Shown piece by piece: positions 1-12,000 of a stretch of DNA of 64,000 nt (its first letter is position 1; each line of letters begins with the position of its first letter). The translations under genes and the position numbers were made by a program. Location: positions 794,319 to 858,318 of the forward strand of contig JAUYVI010000001.1 in the NCBI GenBank assembly GCA_030715195.1, written 5' to 3'. This stretch comes from Dongia sedimenti. GTDB taxonomy: Bacteria; Pseudomonadota; Alphaproteobacteria; Dongiales; Dongiaceae. The notes under the pieces were generated by a model that saw only the letters and a program-made list of their open reading frames with translations, was not told where the DNA came from and did no database searches.

Positions 1-1
1 G

Positions 2-1072
2 ACCCAGGCACCCAAATGGGCGGTCGGGCTCGGCTGGCTGCAGCGTCCCGCCCGCGGTCCGCGCGGGCCCGTCGGCAATGCGATCGAGCAATTTCTGGGC
101 TCGTTGCGCGATCCGGCGGAAGGGCTGGGCGAATGGGCTTTCTACGCCAGCGTTCTGCTGATCGCGGTGGCGCTGATCCGGCTCGTTCCCTATCACGTCT
201 TCTACAAGACGCACCGGCTCTTGGCGGTCGCCTATCTGGTGCTGGTCTTCCACAGCGCGGTGCTGACCCAGTTCGGCTACTGGGCGACACCGCTCGGCGG
301 GCTGCTGGCGGTGCTGCTGGCGGCCGGGTCCGTTGCCGCCGTCGTCTCCCTCTTCGGAAGGATCGGCGCCGGACGCAAGGTTCGTGGATCGATCGCCAGC
401 CTCACCTATTATCCGCCGCTGCGCGTGCTGGAAGGCGAGATCGATATCCCGGAGGGATGGCCGGGGCACAAGGCGGGTCAGTTCGCCTTCGTGCGCTCGC
501 AGCCTTCTGAGGGCGCGCATCCCTACACGATCGCCTCGGCCTGGCATCCGGCGGTCCACCGGCTGACCTTCGTGGTGAAGGCGCTCGGGGACCACACGGC
601 CCGGCTCCGCGATTCTCTCCGCGTCGGCCAGAGCATCGAGATCGAAGGTCCCTATGGTGGCTTCACCTTCGACGACGACTGCCGGCATCAGATCTGGGTC
701 GGCGGCGGCATCGGAATCACGCCCTTCATCGCGCGCATGAAGCAGCGCGCCCTGCAGCGGCGCACCGAGCCGGGCGCGCCGGCGGTGCAGACCGTCGACC
801 TCTTCCACACCACGGCCGACTTCAGCGCGGAAGCCATCACCAAGCTGGAGGCGGATGCACGCGCCGCCGATGTCCGATTGCACGTCCTGGTCGATTCCCG
901 GCACGGTCGCCTGAACGGCGAGCGGATCCGCGCCGAGGTTCCCGGCTGGCGCGATGCCAGCTTATGGTTCTGCGGTCCGTCGGGCTTCGGCGTCGCACTG
1001 AGCCGGGACTTTGCCGCGCACGGATTCCCCGTCGGCACGCACTTTCATCAGGAACTGTTCGCGCTCCGCTAG
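2..1072 (+). CDS. Ferric-reductase-like transmembrane flavoprotein (5' truncated by window edge)
   Basis: The reading frame is open from base 2, so the gene begins upstream; the TTG at 104 is unlikely to be the true start. The visible 356 residues hold the end of a ferric-reductase-type membrane domain with two histidines 13 residues apart (KTHRLL and VFHSAVL), the expected spacing for a heme b ligand pair. An FAD-binding domain follows with HPYTIAS and GPYGGF, then an NAD(P)-binding domain with GGGIGITPF and the terminal CGPSGFG and FHQELF motifs. The family moves electrons from NAD(P)H through FAD and heme across the cytoplasmic membrane. The acceptor (Fe3+, oxygen or another) cannot be told from this fragment. 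Confidence 0.85.
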   Translation, partial: TQAPKWAVGLGWLQRPARGPRGPVGNAIEQFLGSLRDPAEGLGEWAFYASVLLIAVALIRLVPYHVFYKTHRLLAVAYLVLVFHSAVLTQFGYWATPLGGLLAVLLAAGSVAAVVSLFGRIGAGRKVRGSIASLTYYPPLRVLEGEIDIPEGWPGHKAGQFAFVRSQPSEGAHPYTIASAWHPAVHRLTFVVKALGDHTARLRDSLRVGQSIEIEGPYGGFTFDDDCRHQIWVGGGIGITPFIARMKQRALQRRTEPGAPAVQTVDLFHTTADFSAEAITKLEADARAADVRLHVLVDSRHGRLNGERIRAEVPGWRDASLWFCGPSGFGVALSRDFAAHGFPVGTHFHQELFALR

Positions 1073-1287
1073 CGGGCGCCAGGGCGCCGGCAGCTCCGGG
1101 ACCACGCTCTCCCGTTTCACAGACGGTCGGCGTCGAGACACACCCTGGTATCATCGCTTCAACCACATGGACGACCCGCATTGCGGCCGCGCAACGAGGC
1201 GGGGGAACAAGAAAACGTGATAGAAATCGCTTTGTTGCCGTTGCAATGAAAACGCCGCTTGCGGAAATCCGCCGGTAAGCCCCGCGC

Positions 1288-1322
1288 CTCACTCTGGCGT
1301 CTGTTGAAACAGACAGAGTGAG
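1288..1322. promoter_or_regulatory. Inverted repeat abutting the start of the acyltransferase gene
   Basis: The arms are CTCACTCTG-gcg-TCTGTT and AACAGA-CAGAGTGAG around a GA centre; all 15 bp of the right arm pair, with one 3-nt bulge on the left. The repeat ends 6 bp before the ATG at 1329, and its right arm holds the purine-rich stretch that would act as ribosome binding site. It could be a repressor operator (inner core TCTGTTGAAACAGA) or an RNA hairpin hiding the start. The rest of 1073-1287 shows nothing I can name. Confidence 0.5.
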
Positions 1323-1328
1323 GGCATC

Positions 1329-2627
1329 ATGCGACAGCTCCATAGCGCAGTTGAACGTGCCACCGCGCCGGCCGGCGAGAGTCTGCCGCCGCAGGAGGTT
1401 CGTCCGCTCGGCGCGTTCGAGAACCTCTTTGCCGCCTATTGCGAGGAGGCGTCCGCCACATTCACGCTGATGGCGGAACTGGAGGGAGATATCACCAAGG
1501 TCGGCATTCGGCGCGCGCTCGACCAGGTCCAAGCACGGCACCCGCTGTTGGCGGTCGGCATCCGGCGCAATGCGAGCGGCCGGCGCGTCTTCGTGCGCAG
1601 TGCGCGCGCGATTCCGCTGAAGGATCTGCCGACCGGCGCCGTGCCCTGGGAGCTTGCCGCCGGACTCGAGATCCGCCGCCGTTTCGACGTGGAAGCCGGG
1701 CCGCTGATGCTGGCCTCGGTCCGGTTCGAGGCGAAGAGTGTCCGGATGTTCTTCACCTTCCATCACGGCATCGCCGACGGCCTCTCGGCCGCCTTCATCA
1801 TTCAGGATTTCGCCCGGGCGTTGAGCGGCGAACGGCTCGGCTCGTTCTTCGATGCGGCCACGCTCGATCGCCGCCTGGCGCTGCTGCCGCGCGAAGCCCC
1901 GGCCGTTCCCGAGGAAGCCGGTCCGACCGATGCGCGCGGGGTGCTGGATCCGCAGGCGCTCCAGCGTTGGGGGCGCGGCATGAGCGCGATGCCGATCGTC
2001 GCCTCGCACGGCTTCGCCCGGGACTTCACGCGCCGCCTGCGCGAGGTCGCGCGATTCCACGATGCGACGGTGCATGCCGCACTCTCCGTGGCGCTGGCGC
2101 GCGCCATGGGCGCGCTGCGGCCATGGGGACGGCCGATCTGCGTCATGTCGCCGATCAGCCTGCGCGGCATGCTGGGGGTGGAGGGCGAATGCGGTATCTT
2201 CATCGGCGGCGGGAGCGCGGCGCTGGATCCCGCCGGCGACTCGTTCTGGGACGAAGCGCGGAAGGCGCGGGCCGCACTCGAGCCCTTCATGAACAACGAG
2301 GCTGCCCACGCCATGATCGCCGGCATGACGGCGTTCCGCGACAACGACGACAGTCCGGCCGGCGCGCGCGCCGGCTTTGCCGCCGGCTTCGATTTCGACG
2401 CCATGCTGACCAATCTCGGGGCGCTGCCGATCGAGGCAAGGCATGGCCGCGTCCGGATCAAGGCCGTCGCCGGCCCGATCGTGCTGGCTTCGGTCCAGGA
2501 TGAGCATATCGTCGGGGTCGCGACCCTGGAGGATGAGATGCGGCTCACCTATACCAGCGTCGCGCCGCTGTCCGGCTTGCTGAAGCGCGTGGAGAAAAAG
2601 CTGTTCGAGGCTTGTGCGGGGTGGTGA
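1329..2627 (+). CDS. CoA-dependent acyltransferase / condensation-domain-like protein
   Basis: This 432-residue protein carries the signature HHGIADG at residues 145-151. HHxxxDG is the catalytic motif of the chloramphenicol-acetyltransferase/condensation-domain fold, where the second histidine activates the acyl acceptor. The N-terminal part (GAFENLFAAY, then LDQVQARHPLLAVGIRR) matches the usual opening of alcohol acetyltransferase and PapA-type proteins, and its length fits a free-standing two-lobed enzyme. No adenylation or carrier domain lies nearby, so it is not part of an NRPS in this window. The acyl donor and acceptor are unknown. It stands alone, ending just before convergent topA. 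Confidence 0.75.
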   Translation: MRQLHSAVERATAPAGESLPPQEVRPLGAFENLFAAYCEEASATFTLMAELEGDITKVGIRRALDQVQARHPLLAVGIRRNASGRRVFVRSARAIPLKDLPTGAVPWELAAGLEIRRRFDVEAGPLMLASVRFEAKSVRMFFTFHHGIADGLSAAFIIQDFARALSGERLGSFFDAATLDRRLALLPREAPAVPEEAGPTDARGVLDPQALQRWGRGMSAMPIVASHGFARDFTRRLREVARFHDATVHAALSVALARAMGALRPWGRPICVMSPISLRGMLGVEGECGIFIGGGSAALDPAGDSFWDEARKARAALEPFMNNEAAHAMIAGMTAFRDNDDSPAGARAGFAAGFDFDAMLTNLGALPIEARHGRVRIKAVAGPIVLASVQDEHIVGVATLEDEMRLTYTSVAPLSGLLKRVEKKLFEACAGW

Positions 2628-2642
2628 GGGGACGCGGCGGAC

Positions 2643-5414
<2,772 letters not shown>

Positions 5415-5489
5415 GGAGTGCTTCGTTCAGCCTCTGACGATCGCGGTTAACCTTTGACGAACCGGCTTCGGTCCCGGTTCAGGAGGCCC

Positions 5490-6620
5490 TCAAGCTGCCT
5501 GCATCAGCAGGGAGACCCGGTTGCCCGGATGCCGTTCCAAACGGCCCGCCAGGTCCAATTCCAGCAGCACCATGCCCAGAACGGGCGGCGAGCAATGACA
5601 TTGCCGGACCAGTTCGTCAACCATGACCGGGCTGGGACCTAGGAGTGAAAGCACTTCGTCCCGGACCCGGTCGGCCTCGCTTAATGTATTAATTTCAGTA
5701 TCTTGAGTATCGAATTTCAAGTTCTCGCGAAACTTTAAGTCTGGCCGGTTAAAGCCGTCCAGAGACTCCAGAACCTGCTCGAAATCCTCCACCAGGCGGG
5801 CGCCGTCCCGGATGAGGCGATTGGCCCCACGACAGCGCGGGTCCAGGGGAGAGCCGGGGACTGCCATGACCTCGCGCCCCTGATCTAGGGCGAAACGCGC
5901 CGTGATCAAGGAGCCGGATCGCAGCGCCGCCTCCACCACCACGACCGCCCGCGAGAGGCCGGAGATGATCCGGTTGCGCCGGGGGAAGTGCCGGGCGGCC
6001 GGTTCGGTGCCGGGCGCCGCCTCGGCCACGATCAGGCCTTTGGTCCCCAGGCGGTCGAACAATTGGGCGTTCTCGGGCGGGTAGAGGACATCGATGCCGC
6101 CGGCCACGACCGCGATGGTGCCGCCGCTCTCGGACTTGGCGTCGAGGGCACCGAGATGGGCGGCGGTATCGATGCCGCGGGCCATGCCGCTGACCACCAC
6201 GGCCCCGGCGCGGGCCAGCCCGGCCGCCATGTCGGCGGCGATCCGGCGCCCATTGGCCGAGGCATTGCGGGCCCCGACCAGCGCGATCATCGGCGCCTGC
6301 AGCAGCTCGGCGCGGCCTTTGACCGTGATGACCGGCGGTGCGTCTTCCAGCGCGGCCAGGGCTTCCGGGTAGTCCGGGTCCGGGCGGGCGACCAGCCGGG
6401 CACCCAGCCTTTCCAGTGTCTCGATCTCGCGCTCGGCCTCGCTCCGCGCGCAGATCCGCACCGGCCGCGACCGGCCGCCGCGCCGGGCGAGATCGGGAAG
6501 GGCGTCGAGCGCCTTCGCCGCCGTGCCGAAATAGGCGATCAGGTCACGGATCGTGACCGGCCCGATGCCGCCGCTGCGGGCCAAACGCAGCCAGTCCAGC
6601 CGTTCTTGCGGGTTCCCCAT
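5490..6620 (-). CDS. dprA: DNA-processing protein DprA
   Basis: DprA binds single-stranded DNA and loads RecA during natural transformation. The 376-residue protein has an N-terminal helical region (RLARSGGIGPVTIRDL), the Rossmann-like core with VGARNASANGRRIA, SGMARGIDTAAH, GGIDVLYPPEN and PRRNRIISGLS, and a C-terminal winged-helix domain (about residues 310-376) ending near HPGNRVS. I prefer the ATG at 6620 (MGNPQERLDW) over a TTG at 6653. It precedes topA on the same strand. Presence of dprA alone does not show competence. Confidence 0.93.
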   Translation of the reverse strand: MGNPQERLDWLRLARSGGIGPVTIRDLIAYFGTAAKALDALPDLARRGGRSRPVRICARSEAEREIETLERLGARLVARPDPDYPEALAALEDAPPVITVKGRAELLQAPMIALVGARNASANGRRIAADMAAGLARAGAVVVSGMARGIDTAAHLGALDAKSESGGTIAVVAGGIDVLYPPENAQLFDRLGTKGLIVAEAAPGTEPAARHFPRRNRIISGLSRAVVVVEAALRSGSLITARFALDQGREVMAVPGSPLDPRCRGANRLIRDGARLVEDFEQVLESLDGFNRPDLKFRENLKFDTQDTEINTLSEADRVRDEVLSLLGPSPVMVDELVRQCHCSPPVLGMVLLELDLAGRLERHPGNRVSLLMQAA

Positions 6621-6772
6621 GGGATGAGAACATAGCCGCAACTTCAGCGGCAATCAATTGCAGCACCGGCAATGCCTAGTTGCATTAGTTCAAGCCGGTG
6701 GTTGTGAGGATTTCTTCTTGCGGATTTCGGTGCTTCGCCCGCGGCTTGGGAATCAGCTATGTACGCGAGAGC

Positions 6773-7276
6773 ATGACCAGCGTTTACGACTTCACCGTCC
6801 GCGATCTCCACGAGCGAGAAGTGCCGCTCAGCCGATTTCGCGGCGAGGTGCTGCTGATCGTCAACACCGCGAGCCATTGCGGCTTCACCCCGCAATATGC
6901 CGGGCTGAACCAGCTGCATAAGGACCTGGCGCCGCGCGGCTTCTCGGTGCTGGCCTTTCCCTGCAACCAGTTCGGCGAGCAGGAGCCTGACGCGGCCGAG
7001 GTGATCGAGCGGTTCTGCCACCAGATCTATGACATCCGCTTTCCGATCTTCGCCAAAGTCGAGGTCAACGGCGCGCAGGCGCATCCGCTCTTTCGCTGGC
7101 TGCGGCGCGAGGCGCGCGGCTTTCTCGGCACGCAATCGGTCAAGTGGAACTTCACCAAGTTCCTGATCGATCGCGCGGGGAAGCCGGTCCGGCGACTTGG
7201 CTCGATCGTGAAGCCCGATGCTATCCGGCCGCGGATCGAGCGGCTGCTCGGCGAGATCGGGGTGAAATTCGATTGA
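6773..7276 (+). CDS. Glutathione/thioredoxin peroxidase, cysteine type
   Basis: This 167-residue protein belongs to the GPx family, which reduces hydrogen and lipid peroxides with glutathione or thioredoxin. The peroxidatic residue is a cysteine, not selenocysteine, in NTASHCGFTPQY. The conserved glutamine lies in FPCNQFGEQEP and the WNF motif in KWNFTKF completes the catalytic set. The reading frame extends upstream, but the ATG at 6773 gives the family's normal length and the usual start of the first strand (VYDFTVRD). There is no signal peptide, so it is cytoplasmic. It runs opposite to dprA and plsY and splits a gene group that is usually contiguous. Confidence 0.93.
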   Translation: MTSVYDFTVRDLHEREVPLSRFRGEVLLIVNTASHCGFTPQYAGLNQLHKDLAPRGFSVLAFPCNQFGEQEPDAAEVIERFCHQIYDIRFPIFAKVEVNGAQAHPLFRWLRREARGFLGTQSVKWNFTKFLIDRAGKPVRRLGSIVKPDAIRPRIERLLGEIGVKFD

Positions 7277-7372
7277 TCACTCCGGCAGCGAGAATTCGGG
7301 CCGCGGAGCATGCCGGCGTGTCTGCCGAATATTCCTGAATTCACACGCTTGCTGCAGGGACTTTCTGCGCCG

Positions 7373-7820
7373 ATCGTGGTATGATCAGCACGCTGTTTGA
7401 CATCGTGAACGCCGTATCGAAATTCGCGCCGGCGCGACCGTGATTGATGCTCTGCAACGCAGACCCGACGCAGACAGAATCCGAAGTAGACGCGGTGCGC
7501 GCTGCCGTCTCGTGCCGAGCTTGGACCCGGCTTTTACAGAACGCAGAATCGCTCCGCCGGCTGAAGCACATCAAAAGCATTCATCGTCAGCGACTTGTTG
7601 TGCTTGAACGTCTCAAAAAAGGACCGATCCGGTAAAAGCCTGCAACGCAGACCCGACGCAGACGGAAGCGGCGTCGTTCGACCGGTTCGCCGAGGACAAG
7701 GTTTACCCAGGGTTTACGGAACGAAGAATCGCTCGGTCGACGCGATCGAGAGAAAGGCCATCATCGTCAACGGCTTGGTTCGGATTTACGCCTCTGCACC
7801 GGGCCGCGGCCGTAAAGATA
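7373..7820. repeat. Dispersed repeat element, copy A (two tandem units)
   Basis: This noncoding stretch matches 26128-26520 in reverse complement. Both copies start with a GTGGTA block followed by CACGCTGTTTGA and ATCGTGAA. The hallmark CGCAGACCCGACGCAGAC occurs at 7459-7476 and again at 7647-7664, 188 bp apart, so this copy holds two degenerate units. Each unit continues with an ACCCGGCTTTTAC-like block and a CATCGTCA block. The units do not keep one reading frame, so short ORFs across them are probably not genes. The right end touches the plsY stop codon. The 96 bases before it (7277-7372) hold nothing I can name. Confidence 0.7.
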
Positions 7821-7827
7821 AGCGCGC

Positions 7828-8505
7828 TCAGTTCTTTCCGTCGCTGAGCGGAGGACCGCCGTTGTGCCCCATCGCGGAATCGGCGGCCGGCGCCGGCTTC
7901 TTCTTGCCGATCTTCGGCTCCTCGCCCTTGAGCAGGCGGCGGATGTTCTCGTGGTGGCGGATCCAGACGAGGATGGCCACGCCGATGCCGAACCAGACCA
8001 GCGGCGGCGTGCCCAGCCAGATCGCGTAGACCGGGGCGAGCGCCACAGCGAGCAAAGCGGAGAGGGAGGAGTAGCGGAAAATCAGCGCGATGATCAGCCA
8101 CGACAGGCAGGCGAGGATGCCGATCGGCCAGGCCAGCGCCAGCCAGGTGCCGAGCGCCGTGGCGACGCCTTTGCCGCCTTTGAACTTCAGCCAGACCGGG
8201 AAGACGTGGCCGAGGAAGGCGAAGGCGCCGGCGACCACGGCGAGGTCGTCCTGGACCACGCGGGCGAGCAGCACTGCCGCGGCACCCTTGCCGCCGTCGA
8301 GCAGCAGGGTCGCGAGCGCCAGCCCCTTGTTGCCGGTGCGCAGCACGTTGGTGGCGCCGATATTGCCGGAGCCGATGTTGCGGATGTCGCCCAGTCCGGC
8401 CAGCCGGGTCAGCAGCAGGCCGAACGGGATCGAGCCCAGCAGATAGCCGAGCACCGCCGCGGCGATCAGGAAGGGGCCGTTCATGTCGAGACCGATATCC
8501 GACAT
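7828..8505 (-). CDS. plsY: Glycerol-3-phosphate acyltransferase PlsY
   Basis: PlsY is the membrane enzyme that transfers an acyl group from acyl-phosphate to glycerol 3-phosphate, the first step of phospholipid synthesis. The 225-residue protein has several hydrophobic segments and the three cytosolic signatures: [28 protein letters not shown] with LLLDGGKG, and a third loop with [11 protein letters not shown]. The C-terminal 30 residues are a charged extension ([12 protein letters not shown]). Its ATG shares one base with the pyrC stop codon, so translation is probably coupled in a pyrB-pyrC-plsY operon. ATG at 8484 is a possible later start. Confidence 0.95.
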   Translation of the reverse strand: MSDIGLDMNGPFLIAAAVLGYLLGSIPFGLLLTRLAGLGDIRNIGSGNIGATNVLRTGNKGLALATLLLDGGKGAAAVLLARVVQDDLAVVAGAFAFLGHVFPVWLKFKGGKGVATALGTWLALAWPIGILACLSWLIIALIFRYSSLSALLAVALAPVYAIWLGTPPLVWFGIGVAILVWIRHHENIRRLLKGEEPKIGKKKPAPAADSAMGHNGGPPLSDGKN

Positions 8506-9851
8506 CAGGCCGTGCCCTCGGCCGCGAAGACCTGGCGGCCATCGACAAAGGTCCGGCGCACGGCGCCTTGCACCGGCCGTCCGTCATAGGGCGAGTTCTT
8601 CGACTTGCTGTGGAAGCTCGCGACATCGATCTTATGCTGTCGCTCCAGATCGATCAGCGTCATGTCGGCGGGAGCACCCTTGGCCAGCCGTCCCTGCGGC
8701 AGGCCGAGAATCTCGGCCGGGCGACTGGTCATGCATTTCAGCAGGTTCGAGAGCGAGACCGAGCGGTTGTGATAGAGGCCGAGGCTGACCGGGAGCAGCG
8801 TCTCCAGCCCGATCACGCCGCAAGCCGCCTGGGCGAAGGGCACGCGCTTGCTCTCCACGTCGTGGGGCGAATGGTCGCTGGCGATGCAGTCGATGATCCC
8901 TTCGGCGACGGCGGCGGCGATGGCGCGCCGGTCGTTCTCGCCGCGCAGCGGCGGCGACAGCTTGGCGAAGGTGCGGTAGTCGCCGATCTCGGCCTCGTTC
9001 AGCGAGAAATAGGGCGGGGCGGTGTCGCAGGTGACATGCAGGCCCTCTTGCTTCGCGTTGCGGATTGCCTCGACCGCGGCAGCGGTGGAAACATGGGCCA
9101 CGTGATAGCGGGCGCCCGACATGCGCACGAGGTGCAGATCGCGCTCGATCAGCATCACTTCGGCACAAGCCGGGATGCCGGGGAGGCCGAGCCGGGTCGC
9201 CAGCTCCCCGTTGTTCATGGCGCCGCCGGCGGCGAGACGCGGCTCTTCCGGATGCTGGATGATCAGCAGGCCGAAGGCCTTGGAGTAGTTGAGGGCGCGG
9301 CGCATGACCTGCGTATCGGCGACGGCGTTCAGCGCGTCGGTGAAGCCGAGCGCGCCGCTCTCCGCCAGCATGCCCATCTCGACCAGATCCTTGCCCTCGA
9401 GGTTCCGGGTGAGGGCGCCGTAGCAATAGATCTTGGCCCGCTTGGTCTCGCGGGCGCGGCGGGCGATGAACTCGACCCCGGCGACGTCGTCGAGGATCGG
9501 ATCGGTGTTGGGCAAGGTCACCATCGAGGTGACGCCGCCGGCAGCCGCCGCCAGGCTGCCGGTCTCGATCGTCTCCTGGTGCTCCTCGCCGGGCTCGCGC
9601 AGCTGGACCCGCATGTCGATCAGGCCGGGGCACAGCACGTCGCCGTTGCAGTCGATCACCTCGGCGCCCTCCGGCAGGCCGGTGCGGGTGATCTGCGGCC
9701 CGAGGTCGCGAATGACGCCGTCCTCGACCAGCACGCCGCCGGTCTCGTCGCGGTTGCTGGCCGGATCGATCAGCCGCGCATTGACCAGAGCCAGGGGACG
9801 GGTCTGGCGCTTGGGCGGGCGATTGCTGCCGATCGCTTGGCGGGTGCTCAT
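8505..9851 (-). CDS. pyrC: Dihydroorotase-like protein, HxH metal motif lost (PyrC'/PyrX type)
   Basis: The 448-residue sequence has the class I dihydroorotase fold and context (between pyrB and plsY). In active enzymes the first metal-binding motif reads D-x-H-x-H; here it is [10 protein letters not shown], with Arg81 and Gln83 replacing both histidines. Other expected positions remain: Asp in GFTDALNAV, His in IIQHPEE, His in HVSTAAAV and Asp in ASDHSPHD. In several bacteria a PyrC-like protein without metal ligands supports aspartate transcarbamoylase assembly while a second PyrC does the catalysis; I infer the same here. The gene overlaps pyrB by 4 bp (ATGA). An active dihydroorotase should exist elsewhere in the genome. 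Confidence 0.88.
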   Translation of the reverse strand: MSTRQAIGSNRPPKRQTRPLALVNARLIDPASNRDETGGVLVEDGVIRDLGPQITRTGLPEGAEVIDCNGDVLCPGLIDMRVQLREPGEEHQETIETGSLAAAAGGVTSMVTLPNTDPILDDVAGVEFIARRARETKRAKIYCYGALTRNLEGKDLVEMGMLAESGALGFTDALNAVADTQVMRRALNYSKAFGLLIIQHPEEPRLAAGGAMNNGELATRLGLPGIPACAEVMLIERDLHLVRMSGARYHVAHVSTAAAVEAIRNAKQEGLHVTCDTAPPYFSLNEAEIGDYRTFAKLSPPLRGENDRRAIAAAVAEGIIDCIASDHSPHDVESKRVPFAQAACGVIGLETLLPVSLGLYHNRSVSLSNLLKCMTSRPAEILGLPQGRLAKGAPADMTLIDLERQHKIDVASFHSKSKNSPYDGRPVQGAVRRTFVDGRQVFAAEGTA

Positions 9852-10813
9852 GTGTTGGCACCGGTGAGATCGCGGGTCAGCGCATCGAGGCAGGCCATGC
9901 GGACCGCGACGCCCATCTCGACCTGCTCGCGGATGACCGAGCGGTTGATGTCGTCGGCCAATTCGGAATCGATCTCGACGCCCCGGTTCATCGGGCCGGG
10001 ATGCATGATGATGGCGTCCGGCTTGGCGATTTCCAGCTTGTCGTAGTCGAGGCCGTAGAAGTGGAAGTATTCGCGGATCGACGGCACGTAGGCGCCCTGC
10101 ATGCGCTCGAGCTGAAGGCGCAGCATCATGACGACGTCGGCATCCTTCAGGCCCTTGCGCATGTCGGTGAAGACCTCGACCCCCATCTTGTCGATCTGCG
10201 AGGGCAGGAGGGTGGTGGGCGCGATCACCCGCACCTTGGCGCCGAGCTTGGTGAGCAGGTGGATATTGGAGCGCGCGACCCGGCTGTGCAGCACGTCGCC
10301 GCAGATCGCGACGATCAGGCCCTGGATCCGGCCGCGCCGGCGCCGGATGGTCAGCGCATCGAGCAGGGCCTGGGTCGGGTGTTCGTGGCGGCCGTCGCCG
10401 GCATTGACCACGGCGCCGTCCACCTTTTGTGACAGCAGGCTGACCGCGCCGGATTCCGGGTGGCGGACGATCAGCACGTCCGGCCCCATCGCATTCAAGG
10501 TCATCGCCGTGTCGAGCAGGGTCTCGCCCTTCTTGATCGAGCTGGTGCTGACCGCCATGTTGATCACGTCGGCGCCGAGCCGCTTGGCCGCCAGCTCAAA
10601 CGAGGTCAGGGTCCGGGTCGAGTTCTCGAAGAACAGGTTCATGACCGTACGGCCGCTCAGCAGGCTGCGGGCGCGGTGGTCGTCCTTGGGTCGCTCGGCG
10701 TAAGACTGGGAAAGATCGAGCAACCGGGTGATCTCATCCGCCGAAAGTCCTTCGATTCCCAGCAGATGCCGGTGGGGATAGAAGGCGGCGGGCTTGCGGG
10801 CGGGGTCGCTCAT
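9848..10813 (-). CDS. pyrB: Aspartate carbamoyltransferase catalytic subunit
   Basis: PyrB condenses carbamoyl phosphate with aspartate, the committed step of pyrimidine synthesis. The 321-residue protein has the carbamoyl-phosphate loop [10 protein letters not shown], the conserved [11 protein letters not shown], and [11 protein letters not shown] near the C-terminus. Length is normal. It is the first gene of the pyrB-pyrC-plsY unit and overlaps pyrC by 4 bp. No pyrI regulatory gene is present, in keeping with the class that pairs PyrB with a PyrC-like subunit. No leader peptide or attenuator was recognised upstream, where the divergent permease gene starts 114 bp away. Confidence 0.96.
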   Translation of the reverse strand: MSDPARKPAAFYPHRHLLGIEGLSADEITRLLDLSQSYAERPKDDHRARSLLSGRTVMNLFFENSTRTLTSFELAAKRLGADVINMAVSTSSIKKGETLLDTAMTLNAMGPDVLIVRHPESGAVSLLSQKVDGAVVNAGDGRHEHPTQALLDALTIRRRRGRIQGLIVAICGDVLHSRVARSNIHLLTKLGAKVRVIAPTTLLPSQIDKMGVEVFTDMRKGLKDADVVMMLRLQLERMQGAYVPSIREYFHFYGLDYDKLEIAKPDAIIMHPGPMNRGVEIDSELADDINRSVIREQVEMGVAVRMACLDALTRDLTGANT

Positions 10814-10926
10814 CGACCGCGCATCATAGGGGCGGCCGGCCCGAGGTCAACGATTCGTGGCGGTCTTTTTGCACCCGCAATATGATAGCTTGAAGACCGC
10901 CGGAGAGGCGCTATTTCAGAACCCAG

Positions 10927-12000
10927 ATGAAGCATCGCTCGCAAGTCGCTGCCAAACCCGAGACCCGGATCGAGCCGGTCCGCTACCCCGACCAGCGGCT
11001 GATGTTCCGCTGCGATGTCGCGGCCTGGGTGATCATGGGGATCACCCTGGTGGCGGTGCTGTGGCTGCACCTGATCGCCGGGCTGCTGGCCGGGCTGATG
11101 GTCTTCGAGCTGGTCCAGGTCATTTCGGCGCGGCACCATTATATCGGCGTCAGCCGCCGGGCCGGCGGCTGGATCGCGGTCGGCCTGGTCGCGCTGGTGG
11201 TCGTGCTGGCCTTGGTGCTCGGCGGCCTGAGCGTTGCCAATATCGTCACCGACAAGTCGGACAACCTGCCGGCCCTGGTCCGGAAGATGGCCGACATCAT
11301 CGGTTCGGCCCGGGCCTATCTGCCGCCTTGGGCGCGCGAATACCTGCCGGCCAACGTGAACGAGATCGAGAACACCGCCGCGGCATGGCTGCGGGCGAAC
11401 GCCCGGGAGCTGCAGGCGTTCGGCGAGCGGGCCGGGGGCATGCTGCTGCATCTGCTGGTCGGCATGATCATCGGTGCCATGGTCGCGCTGACCGATCTCC
11501 GACCGACCCGCGAGCTGCCGGTCCTGTCGCGGGCGCTGGAGCAGCGGGTGTCGCGCCTCGGCCAGTCGTTCCGCCGCATCGTCTTCGCGCAGATCCGCAT
11601 CTCGGCCCTGAACACCTTCCTGACCGCGATCTACCTGGTGGTGATCCTGCCGCTCCTCGGGGTCAATCTGCCGCTGACCAAGACCATGATCCTGGTCACC
11701 TTCGTGGCCGGCTTGATGCCGGTCATCGGCAATCTCATTTCCAACACCGTCATCGTGGTGGTCAGCCTCAGCGTCTCGATCTACGCCGCGCTGGGCTCGC
11801 TGGTCTTCCTGGTCGCGATCCACAAGCTCGAGTATTTCGTCAACGCGCGGATCATCGGCGGGCAGATCCACGCCCGGGCCTGGGAATTGCTGCTGGCCAT
11901 GCTGGTGATGGACGCCGTCTTCGGCATCCCCGGTGTGATCGCCGCGCCGATCTACTACGCCTACATCAAGGACGAGCTCCGGGCGCGCGGGCTGGTCTAG
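10927..12000 (+). CDS. AI-2E/PerM family permease
   Basis: A 357-residue polytopic membrane protein with two hydrophobic helices near the N-terminus (about residues 30-65), another at about 75-105, a hydrophilic middle portion, and a C-terminal cluster of helices including the family stretch LPLTKTMILVTFVAGLMPVIGN (split over two helices) and GIPGVIAAPIYYAYIKDEL. The family includes exporters of autoinducer-2 and proteins of unknown substrate, so function is not settled. It is divergent from pyrB. Its stop codon TAG overlaps the stop of the convergent CoA-transferase gene inside a CTAG tetranucleotide. Confidence 0.85.
   Translation: MKHRSQVAAKPETRIEPVRYPDQRLMFRCDVAAWVIMGITLVAVLWLHLIAGLLAGLMVFELVQVISARHHYIGVSRRAGGWIAVGLVALVVVLALVLGGLSVANIVTDKSDNLPALVRKMADIIGSARAYLPPWAREYLPANVNEIENTAAAWLRANARELQAFGERAGGMLLHLLVGMIIGAMVALTDLRPTRELPVLSRALEQRVSRLGQSFRRIVFAQIRISALNTFLTAIYLVVILPLLGVNLPLTKTMILVTFVAGLMPVIGNLISNTVIVVVSLSVSIYAALGSLVFLVAIHKLEYFVNARIIGGQIHARAWELLLAMLVMDAVFGIPGVIAAPIYYAYIKDELRARGLV

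Noticed and set aside
6773..7276. Possible selenocysteine glutathione peroxidase
   Set aside because: The peroxidatic codon is TGC, an ordinary cysteine.
7444..8029. Short ORFs in repeat copy A
   Set aside because: Units 1 and 2 match at DNA level but in different reading frames, which argues against coding.
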